A stretch of DNA of 46,529 bases from Massilia horti (GCF_004614195.1 NZ_SPUM01000143.1:1-46529), one strand, 5' to 3'. Shown: positions 1 to 9,155, counted from the stretch's first letter. Notes: generated from the letters alone by a model not told the origin. Numbers and translations are program-made.

Positions 1-1758
1 CGCCTGCGCCGCGGCACGCAGCGCCGCCACGCGCTGGGCGTCGCTGGCCGGCGGGGCCGGCGTTTGCCGCAGCACCGGCAGCAGCCTGTCAGCGAGGCTC
101 GCGATCGTGTTCATTTTTTCCGGCTGGTGGTCGGGCACGAAGCTGGTGGCGCTCATGACCTTGGCCACTTCGGGCAGGTCTTCCAGCCGCTCGCCGAGTG
201 CCTTTGCCTGGGTCAAATTGGGGGACAGGACCTGGACGTTGTCGATTCCCACCTCGTCGGAGCCGGCCAGCGCGGAAAGTGTTTGCATGGATTCGCTGTT
301 CGGGTCCTTTAAATGCAGCGGATTGAAGTCGAACCGCAGGTGCCACAACAGGGGTATGCCAGCCAATACCAGCGCAATGGTGCCGAACAGGAGTACCTTG
401 CGGTGCTTCTGGAACGTCCGGTCGACCGGCGCCAGCCAGTGGTAGCCGGGCATGCTCGCCGCGCCGGGGGGATTGAGCGCGCAGATCAGCGCCGGCAGCA
501 CGGTCAGGCAAGAAGGGAAGGCGACCACCAAAATGCCGACGCCGGCGATCAGTCCCAGCTCGGCCACGCCGCGGTAGTCGGTGGGCAGGAAGGCGAAAAA
601 GCCGATCGAGGTGGCCACCGCCGCCAGCGTCAGCGGCAGCGCGACGGAGCGGGACACGGCCATCAGCGCGCAGTAGGTGTCGCACTCGGCCAGGCGCCGC
701 GCCCGAAAGCGCATGCCGAACTGGATGCCGAAGTCCACGCCCAGGCCGATGAACAGGATCGCGAACGCGACCGAGATGATATTGAGCGCGCCGACCATCA
801 GCAGCCCCAGCGCGGCGGTCACCAGCAGGCCGCCCATGATGGTCAGGAACACGGCCAGCACCATCTTGGCGGTGCGCAGCGCGAACCACAGGATCAGCAG
901 CACGAACACGACGGTCACCGCGCCGCCCAGGGCCGCGCCTTCCTGCACCGACGCGAACTCGTCGTCGGACAACGGCACCGAACCCGTCAGGCCGATGGTG
1001 GCGCCATAGCGCGAGGCCAGCTGCAGCCGGGCGGCGGTGTCGCGGATCGCCTGAGAGGATGCGGCGCCGGGTTGCAGTTCGTTGTAGTGCATCACCGGCG
1101 TGACCACGACCAGCGCGTTCGCCGGCCCGGCGGGGCTGCCGGTATCGGCCAGCGCCTGCCATGACAGGCCGCCCTTGCGCCCGGCCAGCGCGGCCTCGAC
1201 CGTATCGGCGCTGCGAGCGAGCAGCGGCGCCATGCCGGCCAGGGTCACCTGACCGGTTTGCAGTGGCGTGAGCAGGGTCACGGACAGCAGGTTGGACAGC
1301 CCGCGCAAGCTCGGGTCGTGGGCCAGCGCGTTCAGGAGCGGGCGCCCGTCGGACAGCTGGCGTGCCAGCGTGGTGAGCTGCTCGGACGGCAGGAACAACA
1401 GGCCATTGCGCTTGAAAAACTCGCTGTTCGCACCCGCATTCACCGAGTGGAACATCGCCGGCTGCGCGGCCAGGGCCGCGGCCAGCTCGGAGGCGGCCTG
1501 GTTTGCGAACTCTGGAATCGGCGCGCGCACCACGACCAGCGTGGTGTCGCCGCGCTGTGGAAAGGCAGTGTCGATGGCAGCGCTACGCTGCGCCCATGCC
1601 GTGCCCGGATTGATCAGGTGGCTGACATCGGTGCTGATGGCAAAGTGGCGCGACACATACAGCGCGCTTAATACAACCAGCACCACGAACGCCACGATCA
1701 TGAGCCAGGCGAAGCGCACCGAGGTGGCGATGAGTTGGCAAACGAATTTGGTCAACAT
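1..1758 (-). CDS. hpnN: Hopanoid-associated RND/MMPL transporter HpnN (3' end outside window)
   Basis: An uninterrupted frame of 586 codons starts at ATG 1758 and runs off the left edge, so the C-terminal part is missing. The product begins with a membrane segment (MLTKFVCQLIATSVRFAWLM), then a long periplasmic domain, then a block of membrane helices around the GLGVDFGIQFGMRFR stretch that is typical of MMPL/RND permeases. A second periplasmic domain begins before the edge. HpnN proteins move hopanoids from the inner to the outer membrane. It diverges from hpnM, encoding a periplasmic lipid carrier-like protein, with 114 bp between the starts, which supports the assignment. No strong ribosome-binding site precedes the start. 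Family assignment is firm; the total length cannot be judged. Confidence 0.88.
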   Translation of the reverse strand, partial: MLTKFVCQLIATSVRFAWLMIVAFVVLVVLSALYVSRHFAISTDVSHLINPGTAWAQRSAAIDTAFPQRGDTTLVVVRAPIPEFANQAASELAAALAAQPAMFHSVNAGANSEFFKRNGLLFLPSEQLTTLARQLSDGRPLLNALAHDPSLRGLSNLLSVTLLTPLQTGQVTLAGMAPLLARSADTVEAALAGRKGGLSWQALADTGSPAGPANALVVVTPVMHYNELQPGAASSQAIRDTAARLQLASRYGATIGLTGSVPLSDDEFASVQEGAALGGAVTVVFVLLILWFALRTAKMVLAVFLTIMGGLLVTAALGLLMVGALNIISVAFAILFIGLGVDFGIQFGMRFRARRLAECDTYCALMAVSRSVALPLTLAAVATSIGFFAFLPTDYRGVAELGLIAGVGILVVAFPSCLTVLPALICALNPPGAASMPGYHWLAPVDRTFQKHRKVLLFGTIALVLAGIPLLWHLRFDFNPLHLKDPNSESMQTLSALAGSDEVGIDNVQVLSPNLTQAKALGERLEDLPEVAKVMSATSFVPDHQPEKMNTIASLADRLLPVLRQTPAPPASDAQRVAALRAAAQA

Positions 1759-1838
1759 AGGTTGCGCAGCTTGACAACGAGAGGGGTTAGACCGACGAAC
1801 ACGCCACACGACTGCGCGAATTTGCATACGCGCGGCGT

Positions 1839-1844
1839 TATACT
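1839..1844 (+). promoter_or_regulatory. Putative -10 element for hpnM
   Basis: TATACT lies 28 bases before the hpnM start, ahead of a clear GGAGG at 1861-1865. No good -35 hexamer stands at the usual distance, so this is a weak prediction. Confidence 0.3.
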
Positions 1845-1872
1845 GGCACCTGGCACACGCGGAGGATTCACC

Positions 1873-2490
1873 ATGAGACTTTCGATTTGGGCCCCCGTGG
1901 CGGTGCTCGTTGCCGCCCCCCACGTTTATGCGCAGCAGGCCGAAAGCCGCAACCCGGGCGAGGTGGTCAAAAGCACCGTCGAGGGCGTGATGAACACGAT
2001 CCGCACCGATCCGGTGGCCAATTCGGGCGACATGGGCCGGATCTACGGCATCGTCGAGCAGAAGTTCATTCCCAACACCGATTTCCGGTACACCACCCAA
2101 CTGGCCGTTGGCCCAGCATGGGAAAAGGCCACGCCAGCCCAGCGCGATGAATTGTTCAAGCAATTCCAGACCTTGCTTGCGCACACGTACGCCACGCAGC
2201 TGGCACAATCGCGCGGCCAGCAAACGCAGTTCAAGTACCCGCCATCGGCACCGCTCAAGCCGGGGGCGACCGATGTGGTGGTCAGGACCCAGGTCGTTAC
2301 CGGCGGCGACGTCATGCCGATCGATTATCGTCTGCACAAGACCGATGCCGGCTGGAAGATCTACGACATCAACATGATGGGCGCGTGGATGATCCAGGTG
2401 TATCGCCAGCAGTTCGCCGGGCAGTTGGCGAAGGGTGGGATCGATGGCTTGATCAAGTTCATTACGGCGCATAATCAAGCGAATGTGTAG
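1873..2490 (+). CDS. hpnM: Hopanoid-associated MlaC-like periplasmic protein HpnM
   Basis: A 205-residue protein with a Sec signal peptide (residues 1-20, cleavage after the Ala-rich VYAQQ region) followed by a Ttg2D/MlaC-type fold. Family features include the QKFIPNTDF stretch, the AQRDELFKQFQTLL helix, and a C-terminal YDINMMGAWMIQVYR segment that matches the conserved end of MlaC-like lipid-binding proteins. MlaC proteins carry lipids through the periplasm; HpnM is the version encoded next to hopanoid genes and presumably works with HpnN. The start at 1873 is chosen because GGAGG ends seven bases before it and the signal peptide begins there; the frame is open further upstream to 1735 without a ribosome-binding site. 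Its direct substrate is inferred. Confidence 0.87.
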   Translation: MRLSIWAPVAVLVAAPHVYAQQAESRNPGEVVKSTVEGVMNTIRTDPVANSGDMGRIYGIVEQKFIPNTDFRYTTQLAVGPAWEKATPAQRDELFKQFQTLLAHTYATQLAQSRGQQTQFKYPPSAPLKPGATDVVVRTQVVTGGDVMPIDYRLHKTDAGWKIYDINMMGAWMIQVYRQQFAGQLAKGGIDGLIKFITAHNQANV

Positions 2491-2508
2491 ATGCGGCTTG
2501 CAGGAGGC

Positions 2509-2599
2509 GTAGGGTGCGCACCAGTGCGCACGCGCTACGGTTGAATGCTGTTGGCGCCGAGCTGCACACGTACCGCGTGCGCACAGGTGCGCACCCTAC
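2509..2599. repeat. GTGCGCAC palindromic repeat pair, locus A
   Basis: Two 30-base arms (2509-2538 and 2570-2599) face each other and match at about 28 of 30 positions when one is inverted. Each arm reads GTAGGGTGCGCACC, one variable base, then GTGCGCACGCG, so each contains the palindrome GTGCGCAC twice. It lies between the convergent ends of hpnM and hpnL. Three more loci are at 10332-10413, 18548-18626 and 29309-29412. It resembles REP/BIME-type elements and could act as a bidirectional terminator or mRNA-stabilising hairpin. Confidence 0.85.
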
Positions 2600-2620
2600 G
2601 CTATTTCCGCGCACGTCGTG

Positions 2621-3613
2621 CTACCGCGCCGCGACATGCCCGCGCATGCGCCTGGCTTCGACCCATTGCCATGACAGCAGCGCCGGCACGCCGAACAGGA
2701 TTTCGCGCATGCGCTTGACCAGGGCCAGCGACAGCGCCAGTTCGCCGCCGACACCGGCCAGGTAGCCGAACAGCATCACCGCCGCCTCCTGCACGCCCAG
2801 TCCCGCGGGCACCAGAAAGGTGGCGTGGCGCGCGGCCTGGGTCAGCGCCTCGATCGCGATCGCCCGCTGGACGTCCACCGGGTGCCCGAGCAGCTCGAGC
2901 GCATACCAGGTTTCGAAGCAGCCGGCCAGGTAGCCGATGATTTGCCAGCCCAGCGCCCGTGCCAGCCGGCGCGGCCGGGAAAACAGCAGCCCGACTTCGG
3001 CATCGAGGCGCGCGCCATCCAGGCTCGTCGTCAGGCGGCTCTCCGGCCCCAGCAGCTTGCCGGTCCAGGCTTGTAGCCGGGCGAAGACATTGCCGTGGCG
3101 TAGAAGCCAGTAGGCGAGCACCGGCAGCGGCGCCGACAGCACCAGGCTGGCCGCGATGAGCCATACCTCGCCAACGCCGGCGGCGATGTGCGCGATCAGA
3201 ATCACGCCGAGGCCGCAGAACAGGTAAAGCACAGCAATCGTCACCATCACCTCGACGATGATGACGGCGGTAATCGCGGTGGTGTCGGCCAGGCGCATGC
3301 GCACCAGCCGCACGCCGACCACTTCGCCGGCGATGCCGACCGCCGGCAAGAGGCGCGAGACCGCCTCGCGCACCGAAGCCACCCACAGCAGGAAGACGCG
3401 GTTGGCGCGCCGTTCAGGGTCGATGGGCTCGAGCAGTTCGCGCCAGGCCAGTATGTCGAAAGTGAGCGGCACCAGGTGGAACGGCACCAGCAGCAGGAGC
3501 AGCCAGCCGGCGCGCTGGAAGGCGGCCAGGATCGCCGGCCATCCCTCGTAGGCGACGAGAGCGGTCAGGAGCAGCAGTCCGACCGCCGTGCCGATGTAGG
3601 CCAGCCGCTTCAT
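2621..3613 (-). CDS. hpnL: Hopanoid-associated integral membrane protein HpnL
   Basis: A 330-residue multi-pass membrane protein with about seven or eight hydrophobic helices, the first at residues 5-22. It belongs to the lysylphosphatidylglycerol synthase transmembrane-region (UPF0104) family. The C-terminal half holds the conserved ALTQAARHATFLVPAGLGVQEAAV stretch (roughly residues 257-280), characteristic of these proteins. HpnL is a conserved member of hopanoid clusters whose biochemical role is not settled; transport or flipping of a hopanoid or its precursor is only an inference. Its ATG overlaps the hpnK stop by four bases (ATGA), indicating translational coupling, and it is the last gene of the leftward hpn operon. 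Confidence 0.87.
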   Translation of the reverse strand: MKRLAYIGTAVGLLLLTALVAYEGWPAILAAFQRAGWLLLLLVPFHLVPLTFDILAWRELLEPIDPERRANRVFLLWVASVREAVSRLLPAVGIAGEVVGVRLVRMRLADTTAITAVIIVEVMVTIAVLYLFCGLGVILIAHIAAGVGEVWLIAASLVLSAPLPVLAYWLLRHGNVFARLQAWTGKLLGPESRLTTSLDGARLDAEVGLLFSRPRRLARALGWQIIGYLAGCFETWYALELLGHPVDVQRAIAIEALTQAARHATFLVPAGLGVQEAAVMLFGYLAGVGGELALSLALVKRMREILFGVPALLSWQWVEARRMRGHVAAR

Positions 3614-4443
3614 GCCCGGGGGGCCAGGTCCGCAAAGCCGCCAAAGCGAAAGCCTTCGATGCGCAGCTGCTCGCGCGCACTACGCACGCGCGGCGAGACC
3701 AGCGCGGCATATTCGTCGGCGTGGCGGTAGGCTGGCATCGAGGAGGCGATCGCGGCGCCCGATTCCAGCGCAGGGTGCAGGTAAATTTCGCCGACGGCGT
3801 TGCGCGGCGCACGACCCAGCGCCGCCAGCAGTGCCGCCTCGTCGAAGCGGCCGGAGTGGCGGATGCCGACAATGTAATCGTTATGGAAGACGCCGGCCGC
3901 GTCGAGCCGATGGGCCAGCAGGGCCAGCCACGGCCGCAGCCAGGGCGGCGTGCCGTCTTCCAGCGGCAGCCGGACCGAGGTCATGCCGAATGGCCGGCCA
4001 ATCGAGATGAGCATCGACAGGATCGTCGGATGCAGGTGAAAATGCTTGTGCGCGTTGACATGGTCCAGCCGCAGCCCGGTATCGGCGAAGGCTTCGAACT
4101 GGGCGCGAATCTCGGCGGCGAGCTGGCGCCGCACGCGCGGATGCAGGAAAAATCGCGCGGAGTCGCGCACCATGCGCGCACCGAAGCGTCCATCGGCGTC
4201 GACCAGGTCGGGAATCCACCTCGGCGGCAGCACTGCGCGCCCATCTGCCAGCACCAGGTGCAGTCCCACGGCAAGGCTCGGGCAGGCGCGTGCGCGTGCC
4301 ACGGCGTCCCGCGTGGCGGGGCCGGCCATCATCAGGCTTGCGCAATCGAGCACGCCTTCGCGAAAGGCGTGCACGATCGCCTTGTTGACGCTCGCGTGCA
4401 GGCCGAAGTCGTCGGCGGTAATGATCAGGCCCGGTGCGCGCAC
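3610..4443 (-). CDS. hpnK: Hopanoid-associated YdjC-like deacetylase HpnK
   Basis: A 277-residue YdjC/ChbG-type carbohydrate deacetylase. The N-terminal IITADDFGLH motif (residues 7-16) carries the metal-binding Asp pair and His, and NAHKHFHLHP (around residues 130-139) supplies the metal-binding histidines. In the cyclitol-ether branch of hopanoid synthesis HpnK removes the acetyl group from the GlcNAc that HpnI puts on bacteriohopanetetrol, before HpnJ acts. The start is GTG at 4443, preceded by GAGG at a six-base spacing. It lies eight bases after hpnJ and overlaps hpnL by four bases. Cytoplasmic; no signal peptide is visible. Confidence 0.88.
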   Translation of the reverse strand: MRAPGLIITADDFGLHASVNKAIVHAFREGVLDCASLMMAGPATRDAVARARACPSLAVGLHLVLADGRAVLPPRWIPDLVDADGRFGARMVRDSARFFLHPRVRRQLAAEIRAQFEAFADTGLRLDHVNAHKHFHLHPTILSMLISIGRPFGMTSVRLPLEDGTPPWLRPWLALLAHRLDAAGVFHNDYIVGIRHSGRFDEAALLAALGRAPRNAVGEIYLHPALESGAAIASSMPAYRHADEYAALVSPRVRSAREQLRIEGFRFGGFADLAPRA

Positions 4444-4451
4444 GCCGGACC

Positions 4452-5882
4452 TCAGGAATGCGATGCTCCGTGCGAGCGCAGGAAGCGGAAGAACTCCGTG
4501 CCTTCGCGCAGCCGGCGGCGCGTCATGTCCCAGCTGCGCATCATTTCGCTGATGATTTCCCAGATTTTCGCCGGCCGGAAGTAGAAGCTCTTATAGAACG
4601 CTTCCACGCCATGGTAGATCTCTTCGCTTGACAGGTGCGGGTAGCTGATCGTCGCCAGTTGCTCGCCGCTCGCGTTGACCAGGTTGATGGTCTTGTTCGG
4701 CGGGATCCAGTTGTTTTCCAGCGCCTGCTGGTACAGCCGGGTGCCGGGGTAGGGCGCGGCCAGCGACACCTGTATAGTGCGCGGATTGATCTCCTTGGCA
4801 AACGCGATCGACTTGGCGATCGTCTCGCGCGTTTCGCCCGGCAGGCCGAGAATGAAGGTGCCGTGCACCGCGATGTCGAGCTCGCGGCAGTCGGCGGCAA
4901 AGCGGCGCGCGATGTCGGTGCGCAGGCCTTTCTTGATGTTCAGCAGAATCTGGTCGTCACCGGACTCGTAGCCCACCAGCAGCAGGCGCAGGCCGTTCTC
5001 CTTCATGATCTTGAGGGTGGAGTACGGCACGTTGGCCTTGGCGTTGCACGACCACATCACGCCCAGTTCCCCGAGGCCGCGCGCGATTTCCTCTGCACGT
5101 GGCTTGAAGTCGGTGAAGGTATCGTCGTCGAACATGATCTCCTTCACCTCGGGCATGTTCTCCTTGATCCACCGCACTTCGGCCAGCACGTTTTCCGGCG
5201 AGCGGGTGCGGTAGCGATGTCCGCCCACGGTCTGCGGCCACAGGCAGAACGTGCAGCGCGAGCGGCAGCCGCGGCCGGTGTACAGCGACACGTAGGGGTA
5301 GTTCAGGTAGCCGAGGAAATAGTTGCGGATGTTTAGGTTGCGCTTGTACACGGGCGTGACGAACGGCAGCGCGTCCATGTTCTCGATGATCGCGCGCGGC
5401 GGGTTGTGCCGCAGTTGGCCATCCGGCTGGCGGTAGCTGATGCCGTCCACGGTGGCCAACGGCATGCCTTGCGCGATGTCGCGGCAGGTGTAGTCGAATT
5501 CCTCGCGCGCGACGAAATCGAGCGCGCGGCACGCCCTCAGCGAGCCTTCGGCATCGACCGCCACCTTGGCTCCGACCATCCCGATCATCGTGTCCGGGCT
5601 ATGCGCCTTGAGCAGCTCGGCGAATCTGGCGTCGGCCTGGAACGATGGGGTGCTGGTGTGCATGATCACCAGCTCGTAGTCTTGCGCGATCGTCAGCGTC
5701 TGCTCGACCGACAGGCCGTCGGCCGGCGCGTCCACCAGCCGGCTGCCCTCCACCAGCGCTGCCGGCTGGGCCAGCCAGGTCGGGTACCAGAAAGATTTGA
5801 TCTCGCGCTTGCACTGGTAGCGCGAACCGGCGCCACCGTCGAAGCCGTCGAATGACGGCGCTTGCAGGAACAGAGTGTTCAT
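4452..5882 (-). CDS. hpnJ: Hopanoid-associated radical SAM protein HpnJ
   Basis: A 476-residue B12-binding-domain radical SAM enzyme. The N-terminal part (about 1-180) has the Rossmann-like cobalamin-binding region, though the classical DxHxxG signature is not obvious. The radical SAM domain carries the cluster motif C206-x3-C210-x2-C213 after YTGRG, followed by MFDDDTFTD and the HGTFILGLPGE segment. HpnJ converts the glucosamine head group of bacteriohopanetetrol to the cyclitol ether by a ring contraction. It sits 27 bases downstream of hpnI and eight bases upstream of hpnK, the two other enzymes of the same branch. The ATG start has only a weak ribosome-binding site. Confidence 0.93.
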   Translation of the reverse strand: MNTLFLQAPSFDGFDGGAGSRYQCKREIKSFWYPTWLAQPAALVEGSRLVDAPADGLSVEQTLTIAQDYELVIMHTSTPSFQADARFAELLKAHSPDTMIGMVGAKVAVDAEGSLRACRALDFVAREEFDYTCRDIAQGMPLATVDGISYRQPDGQLRHNPPRAIIENMDALPFVTPVYKRNLNIRNYFLGYLNYPYVSLYTGRGCRSRCTFCLWPQTVGGHRYRTRSPENVLAEVRWIKENMPEVKEIMFDDDTFTDFKPRAEEIARGLGELGVMWSCNAKANVPYSTLKIMKENGLRLLLVGYESGDDQILLNIKKGLRTDIARRFAADCRELDIAVHGTFILGLPGETRETIAKSIAFAKEINPRTIQVSLAAPYPGTRLYQQALENNWIPPNKTINLVNASGEQLATISYPHLSSEEIYHGVEAFYKSFYFRPAKIWEIISEMMRSWDMTRRRLREGTEFFRFLRSHGASHS

Positions 5883-5909
5883 CGTCTTGATCGTCCAGAT
5901 GATAGTTGT

Positions 5910-7040
5910 TCAAGGATCCGCGCGCTGCTCGCCGCGGCAGTCGATCGGCACTGATTGGCAGCGCCAGCGCGCGGTGGAACCGGCAAACGCGGTGAGCCAG
6001 GTGAGAAGCAGCAGGCAGTCGCGCAGCGGGGCGTAGCACACGCGGCCCGGCGCCGGCAGGCCAGGGGCCGGCGCGCGCAGGTGCAGGGCGCAGCGCGCCG
6101 CCATGCCGATCGCGGCCACGGCCCAGGTGATCGTCAGCGGCGCCAGCCACAGGCCGGCGGCCATGACCGGGAAGGTGAAGGTGATGAAGGTGAACGTGTA
6201 GCCGGGCCGGTTGAGGGCGCGGATGGTCTGCATCCAGCGCCGCTCGCGCGACCACAGCGATGCGAAGCTGTCTTCCGCCACGTCGGTCGTCACGCAGACC
6301 TGGGACAGGACGGTTGCCAGCCCGTGATTGCGCGTGAGCTGGCCGAGCCAGAAGTCGTCGGCCAGTCGGTCGCGCAGCGCCTCGAAGCCGCCGATCAGGC
6401 GCAGGGTGTCGGCGCGCAGCGCGATGGTGGCGCCGAAGCCGAAGCAGCGGCTGCCCATCGCGCTGGCCACCCTGACCGACGGCGCGAACCAAGTGTCGAT
6501 GAACAGCGCGCCGAGCCGGGTGCAGAAGGTGTCCTGCGCACGCCCCGTGTACAGGCAGGTGACGATGCCCACGCGCGGATTGGCCAGCGGTGCGGCGACC
6601 TGTTCCAGGTAGTCTGGCTCCACCGCGATGTCGCTGTCGGCAATCACCAGCCAGGGATGGCGGGCCACGTGCGCCATGTTGATCAGGTTGCTGACCTTGT
6701 TGTTGGCGCCGTGCAGGCGCGCGTTTACCACCAGCGTCACGTCGTGCGCGGGATAGCGGCGCGCCAGGCGGCGCACCACGGCAATGGCCGGGTCGTGCCG
6801 GTCGCGCACCCCGAACACCAGTTGATACGCCGGGCAAGTCTGTTCGAACAGGGTGGCGAGGTTGGCCTCCAGCCGCGGCTCCATGCCGCACAGCGGCTTG
6901 AGGACGGTGATGGGCGGATGTCCGTCGCGCCTGCATGGCTGCGCGCGCCACACGCGCGGGCGCGCCAGCAGTGCCGTCAGCGCGTACAGCGCCGCAATCA
7001 ACGTCAGCGCGAACCCGGTCGCTGTCAGCAAAACGTGCAT
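5910..7040 (-). CDS. hpnI: Hopanoid-associated glycosyltransferase HpnI
   Basis: A 376-residue family 2 glycosyltransferase of the ceramide-glucosyltransferase-like group. An N-terminal membrane helix (about residues 1-25) is followed by the VLKPLCGMEP donor-domain start, an ADSDIAVEPDYL metal/nucleotide motif, a later DDFWLG acceptor motif and an RERRW motif, then C-terminal membrane helices. HpnI transfers N-acetylglucosamine to bacteriohopanetetrol, making the substrate of HpnK. The start at 7040 is preferred because AGGA lies six bases upstream; an in-frame ATG at 7061 overlaps the hpnH stop as ATGA, but its GGAGG is only one base away. Either start is possible, with 7 extra residues for the longer form. 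Confidence 0.86.
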   Translation of the reverse strand: MHVLLTATGFALTLIAALYALTALLARPRVWRAQPCRRDGHPPITVLKPLCGMEPRLEANLATLFEQTCPAYQLVFGVRDRHDPAIAVVRRLARRYPAHDVTLVVNARLHGANNKVSNLINMAHVARHPWLVIADSDIAVEPDYLEQVAAPLANPRVGIVTCLYTGRAQDTFCTRLGALFIDTWFAPSVRVASAMGSRCFGFGATIALRADTLRLIGGFEALRDRLADDFWLGQLTRNHGLATVLSQVCVTTDVAEDSFASLWSRERRWMQTIRALNRPGYTFTFITFTFPVMAAGLWLAPLTITWAVAAIGMAARCALHLRAPAPGLPAPGRVCYAPLRDCLLLLTWLTAFAGSTARWRCQSVPIDCRGEQRADP

Positions 7041-7057
7041 AGGTGATCCTGCCGGGT

Positions 7058-8191
7058 TCATGCCTCCGGGGCGGCCTTGCGGCCCCTGATCTCGGCCACT
7101 TTGATCGCCACCTGCCGCGTGTGCACATATTCGGCCGGGCGCTGGCGCTCGAGCGCGATGTCCGGCGCCATCCCGCCCCTGGTACGCACGCCGTGCAGCG
7201 CGACCTTGAACGCGGTCAGCGGCCGTTTCATCGTGTCCATCACCGCGGTGGCCTCGTAGCCGCTGTGCACCATGCAGTTGGCGCATTTTTCGTAGTGGCC
7301 GGTGCCGTAGGCGTCCCAGTCGGTTTCTTCCATCAATTCCCTGAACGTGCCCACATAACCTTCGCCCAGCAGGTAGCACGGCCGCTGCCAGCCGAATACA
7401 GTACGGGTGGGGTTGCCCCAGGGCGTGCAGTGGTAAGTCTGGTTGCCGGCCAAAAAGTCGAGGAACAAGCCGGACTGGCTGAACGGCCAGTTCCGGCCGC
7501 CTTTGCCCTGGCGCAGGATGTCGCGGAACAGCTGCTTGGTGGTGCTGCGCGTCAGGAAGTGCTGCTGCTGCGGCGCGCGCTCGTAGGCATAGCCGGGCGA
7601 GACCGTGATCCCGTCGATGCCCAGTTCCTTGACCGAATCGAAAAACCGCGCGACCCGGTCCGGCGAGGCGTCGTTGAACAGGGTGCAGTTGATATTGACG
7701 CGAAAGCCGCGCGCCTTGGCAAGGCGGATCGCCGCCACCGCGCGCTGGTAGACGCCGCTTTGGCAGACCGAGCGGTCATGCATCTGTTCGTCGCCGTCCA
7801 GGTGTACCGACCAGATGAAGAAGCGGTTCGGCTGAAACTGGTCGATCTTTTTTTCCATCAGCAGCGCGTTGGTGCACAGGTAGACGAACTTGCGGCGCGC
7901 CACGATGCCGCGCACGATCTCGGGCATGTCCTTGTGCAGCAGCGGCTCGCCACCGGCGATCGACACCACCGGCGCGCCGCATTCGTCGACCGCTCCCAGG
8001 CACTGCTCGGTCGACAGGCGCTGGTTCAGGATCTCGTCCGGATAGTCGATCTTGCCGCAGCCTGCGCACGCAAGATTGCACCGGAACAGGGGCTCGAGCA
8101 TCAGCGCGAGCGGGTAGCGTCGTTGGCCAGCCAGATGCTTGCGCAGGATATAGGCGCCCACCAGGGTCTTTTGCAACAGGGGAATAGCCAC
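7058..8191 (-). CDS. hpnH: Adenosyl-hopene transferase HpnH (radical SAM)
   Basis: A 377-residue radical SAM enzyme. The cluster motif C38-x3-C42-x2-C45 (RCNLACAGCGKI) is near the N terminus, then SIAGGEPLLH. A C-terminal SPASM-like cysteine region with YEKCANCMVHSGYEA follows. HpnH adds a 5'-deoxyadenosyl radical to hopene (diploptene) to give adenosylhopane, the first step of C35 hopanoid side-chain synthesis. The start is GTG at 8191, with a perfect AGGAGG six bases upstream that lies inside the end of ispH, so the genes are tightly coupled. The usual next enzyme, HpnG, is not encoded in this window. Confidence 0.94.
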   Translation of the reverse strand: MAIPLLQKTLVGAYILRKHLAGQRRYPLALMLEPLFRCNLACAGCGKIDYPDEILNQRLSTEQCLGAVDECGAPVVSIAGGEPLLHKDMPEIVRGIVARRKFVYLCTNALLMEKKIDQFQPNRFFIWSVHLDGDEQMHDRSVCQSGVYQRAVAAIRLAKARGFRVNINCTLFNDASPDRVARFFDSVKELGIDGITVSPGYAYERAPQQQHFLTRSTTKQLFRDILRQGKGGRNWPFSQSGLFLDFLAGNQTYHCTPWGNPTRTVFGWQRPCYLLGEGYVGTFRELMEETDWDAYGTGHYEKCANCMVHSGYEATAVMDTMKRPLTAFKVALHGVRTRGGMAPDIALERQRPAEYVHTRQVAIKVAEIRGRKAAPEA

Positions 8192-8192
8192 G

Positions 8193-9155
8193 TCACACCT
8201 CCTGGCCTTCGCTCTCGGTCAGCTCGCGCGGAAGGCGAAATTCGATCTTTTCCTCCAGCCCGTCCATGGTCGATACCGTGACCCGGCGCAACGCGCGCAA
8301 GGCTTCGATCACATGCTCGACCATGGCCTCGGGCGCCGATGCGCCGGCCGTGATGCCGACCACCTGCGCATCGCGCACCCAGTCCGGGTCCAGCTCGTTG
8401 CCATCGGCCAGCAGATAGCTGGGGATGCCGCTTTCGGTGCCGATCTCGCGCAGCCGGTTCGAATTCGAACTGTTCTTGGCGCCCACGATCAGGAGCACAT
8501 CCGCCTGCCGCGAGAGCTCGCGCACCGCGCGCTGGCGGTTCTGCGTTGCGTAGCAGATGTCGCGCACCTCGGGGCCGACGATGTTGCCGAAGCGCCGCCG
8601 CAACACGGCGATCACTTCGCGCGTGTCGTCCACGGAAAGCGTCGTCTGCGTGACGTAGGCGATCGGCGTGTCGGGCGGCAGGTCCAGGTGCTCGGCCTCC
8701 TGCACGTTTTGCACCAGCACCACCTTGCCATCGATCTGGCCCATCGTGCCCTCGACCTCGGCGTGCCCGGCGTGGCCGATCAGCACCACCACCCGGCCCG
8801 CCGCCGCATATTGGCGGCCCTGGATGTGGACCTTGGTCACCAGCGGGCAAGTGGCATTGAGCACGTGCAGCGACCGCGCCGCCGCGCCCGCTTCGACTTC
8901 GCGCGCGACGCCATGGGCGGAAAAGATCGTCACCGCATGCGGCGGCACCTGGTCCAGCTCGTCGACAAACACCGCGCCCTTGGTCTTGAGCTCCTCGACG
9001 ACCGCCTTGTTGTGCACGATCTCGTGACGTACGTAGACTGGTGCGCCATACTTCTGCAACGACCGGTCGACGATCTCGATCGCGCGCACCACCCCGGCGC
9101 AAAAGCCACGCGGTTGGGCCAGGATCACGCGCAGCTCGTTGTTTTTCTGCTGCAT
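8193..9155 (-). CDS. ispH: 4-hydroxy-3-methylbut-2-enyl diphosphate reductase IspH
   Basis: A 320-residue iron-sulfur enzyme of the last step of the MEP pathway, producing IPP and DMAPP. The three cluster cysteines are seen in PRGFCAGV, NATCPLVTK and VRDICYATQNRQ. The AHGV, HxGH-like IGHAGHAEVEGT and C-terminal ITAGASAPE motifs are also present. The start at ATG 9155 places the conserved RVILAQPRGFCAG at the N terminus; the frame is open upstream to 9284 but that extension is unlike IspH. It is the first gene of the leftward hopanoid operon, so isoprenoid precursor supply is coupled to hopanoid tailoring. It may be the only ispH or a second copy; the window cannot tell. Confidence 0.95.
   Translation of the reverse strand: MQQKNNELRVILAQPRGFCAGVVRAIEIVDRSLQKYGAPVYVRHEIVHNKAVVEELKTKGAVFVDELDQVPPHAVTIFSAHGVAREVEAGAAARSLHVLNATCPLVTKVHIQGRQYAAAGRVVVLIGHAGHAEVEGTMGQIDGKVVLVQNVQEAEHLDLPPDTPIAYVTQTTLSVDDTREVIAVLRRRFGNIVGPEVRDICYATQNRQRAVRELSRQADVLLIVGAKNSSNSNRLREIGTESGIPSYLLADGNELDPDWVRDAQVVGITAGASAPEAMVEHVIEALRALRRVTVSTMDGLEEKIEFRLPRELTESEGQEV

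Noticed and set aside
89..1162. Minus-strand frame of 357 codons within hpnN
   Set aside because: It lies in another frame of the same strand as hpnN, whose own frame continues past the window edge and shows clear transporter features.
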